Positions 63,289 through 64,000 of a stretch of DNA of 64,000 nucleotides are shown here, in pieces. Positions within the stretch are counted from its first letter, which is position 1. Each line of letters starts with the position of its first letter. A program made the position numbers and the translations under genes. Source of the stretch: Caballeronia cordobensis (GTDB lineage Bacteria; Pseudomonadota; Gammaproteobacteria; Burkholderiales; Burkholderiaceae). The DNA is taken from NCBI RefSeq assembly GCF_001544575.2, contig NZ_FCNY02000002.1, forward strand, positions 310,001 through 374,000, written 5' to 3'. The notes beneath the pieces are model-generated. The model saw nothing but the letters and a program-made list of their open reading frames with translations, searched no databases and was not told the DNA's origin.

Positions 63289-64000
63289 CCGATGACAAGA
63301 ACGCCGTGCGCTTGTTGGTGAACGGCAAGGAATACGGCGGCTGGAAGTCGGTAGAGATCACGGCCGGCATCGAGCGACAGGTGCGCGAGTTCGAGCTCAG
63401 CGTCACCGATAAGTGGCCCGGGCAGACGGACGTCCCGCGGCGTATCCGCCCGGGCGACGAGTGCGAAGTGTTCATCGGCGAGGATCGCGTGCTGACGGGG
63501 TACGTCGACGCGACGCCGATCCGATACGACGGGCAGAGCCTCACGGTCGGCGTGAAAGGCCGCAGCAAGACGTCTGATCTGGTGGATTGCTCGGCGGTCA
63601 ATAAGCCGGGCAGTTGGGCGGGCGCGAAGGTCGAGCGCATCGCGGCCGATCTCGCAGGCGTGTACGGCATCAAGGTCGTCACGCAGATGGACACGGGCGC
63701 GGCGCTCGCGCACGCGATCGACCAGGGCGAGAGCGTGTTCGAGTCGATCGACCGCATGCTGAAGCTTCGGCAGTTGCTTGCGACCGACGACGCGCTCGGG
63801 CAACTCGTTTTCATCGACGTCGGCACGGCCGGCACGGCGAAGACCGCGCTGAAGCTCGGCGAAAACATCATGTCGGCGGATGCGCCGCTCGACTACAAGG
63901 ACGTCTATACCGAATACGTCTGCAAGGGGCAGCGCTCCGGCACGGATGACGACTTCGGTGAGACGGTCGCGAGCGAGTTCGCGGATCTGACCGACACGAG
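63285..64000 (+). CDS. Phage baseplate hub protein (Mu gpP-like), cut by window end
   Basis: First 238 residues visible, M-T-D-D-K-N-A-V-R-L-L-V-N-G-K-E-Y-G-G-W, V-F-I-G-E-D-R-V-L-T-G-Y-V-D and R-S-K-T-S-D-L-V-D-C-S. The gp44/gpP pattern of hub proteins. The C-terminal third lies beyond 64000. Confidence 0.9.
   Translation, partial: MTDDKNAVRLLVNGKEYGGWKSVEITAGIERQVREFELSVTDKWPGQTDVPRRIRPGDECEVFIGEDRVLTGYVDATPIRYDGQSLTVGVKGRSKTSDLVDCSAVNKPGSWAGAKVERIAADLAGVYGIKVVTQMDTGAALAHAIDQGESVFESIDRMLKLRQLLATDDALGQLVFIDVGTAGTAKTALKLGENIMSADAPLDYKDVYTEYVCKGQRSGTDDDFGETVASEFADLTDT

Overview
The window is GC-rich DNA from a beta-proteobacterium of the family Burkholderiaceae, most likely Caballeronia, Paraburkholderia or a close relative. 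Support for this comes from the conserved order thrS-infC-rpmI-rplT-pheS-pheT-ihfA-merR, the many Burkholderia-type housekeeping proteins and the strong G/C bias at third codon positions. About the first 32.7 kb is chromosome. From about 32.77 kb to the right edge lies an incomplete prophage.

Chromosomal part. Positions 1-10365 hold an efflux outer-membrane lipoprotein (cut by the window start) divergent from a LysR regulator, the DNA-damage protein YedK, a metallophosphoesterase overlapping an FAD-linked oxidase, a WrbA-like flavoprotein with a DUF2069 membrane protein, a YihY-type membrane protein, an Mpo1-like protein, and an alpha/beta hydrolase overlapping O-acetylhomoserine sulfhydrylase. 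Positions 10611-23418 hold a CBS-domain protein, a transporter/acyltransferase fusion, chorismate synthase, ETF-ubiquinone oxidoreductase, an SDR enzyme, a thioesterase, a PAS-LuxR regulator divergent from a 3-oxoacid CoA-transferase pair, a second hydrolase, a RidA protein and RelA. A tRNA-Val gene and terminator precede the translation operon, in which infC begins with the rare codon ATC.

Prophage. Positions 32769-32815 (minus strand) are the 3' part of a tRNA-Pro(GGG) without its 5' half; this is read as the left attachment site, with the complete tRNA expected beyond the right edge. Next come a secreted protein gene, the tyrosine integrase with a DUF4224 partner, and 7 kb of small accessory genes on both strands, including a two-gene cassette present twice. 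The immunity region (41.3-43.4 kb) has a CI-type S24 repressor facing a Cro-like protein. Five copies of an AATAC-N4-GTATT motif sit there: three between the two regulators and two over a leftward promoter, a lambda-like OR/OL layout. A rightward operon of replication, nuclease and small genes follows (43.5-48.8 kb), then a Q-position gene, a terminator and a large inverted repeat.

Late genes. From 50.0 kb come an HNH nuclease, small and large terminase, portal, S78 protease and HK97-fold capsid. They are followed by a contractile Mu-like tail: sheath, tube, two assembly chaperone reading frames joined by a possible -2 frameshift, tape measure, gpN-like and gpP-like proteins. An HK97-type head with a Mu-type tail and lambda-like immunity is the arrangement known from Shigella phage SfV. 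Lysis, tail-fibre and remaining baseplate genes are not in the window and probably lie to the right.
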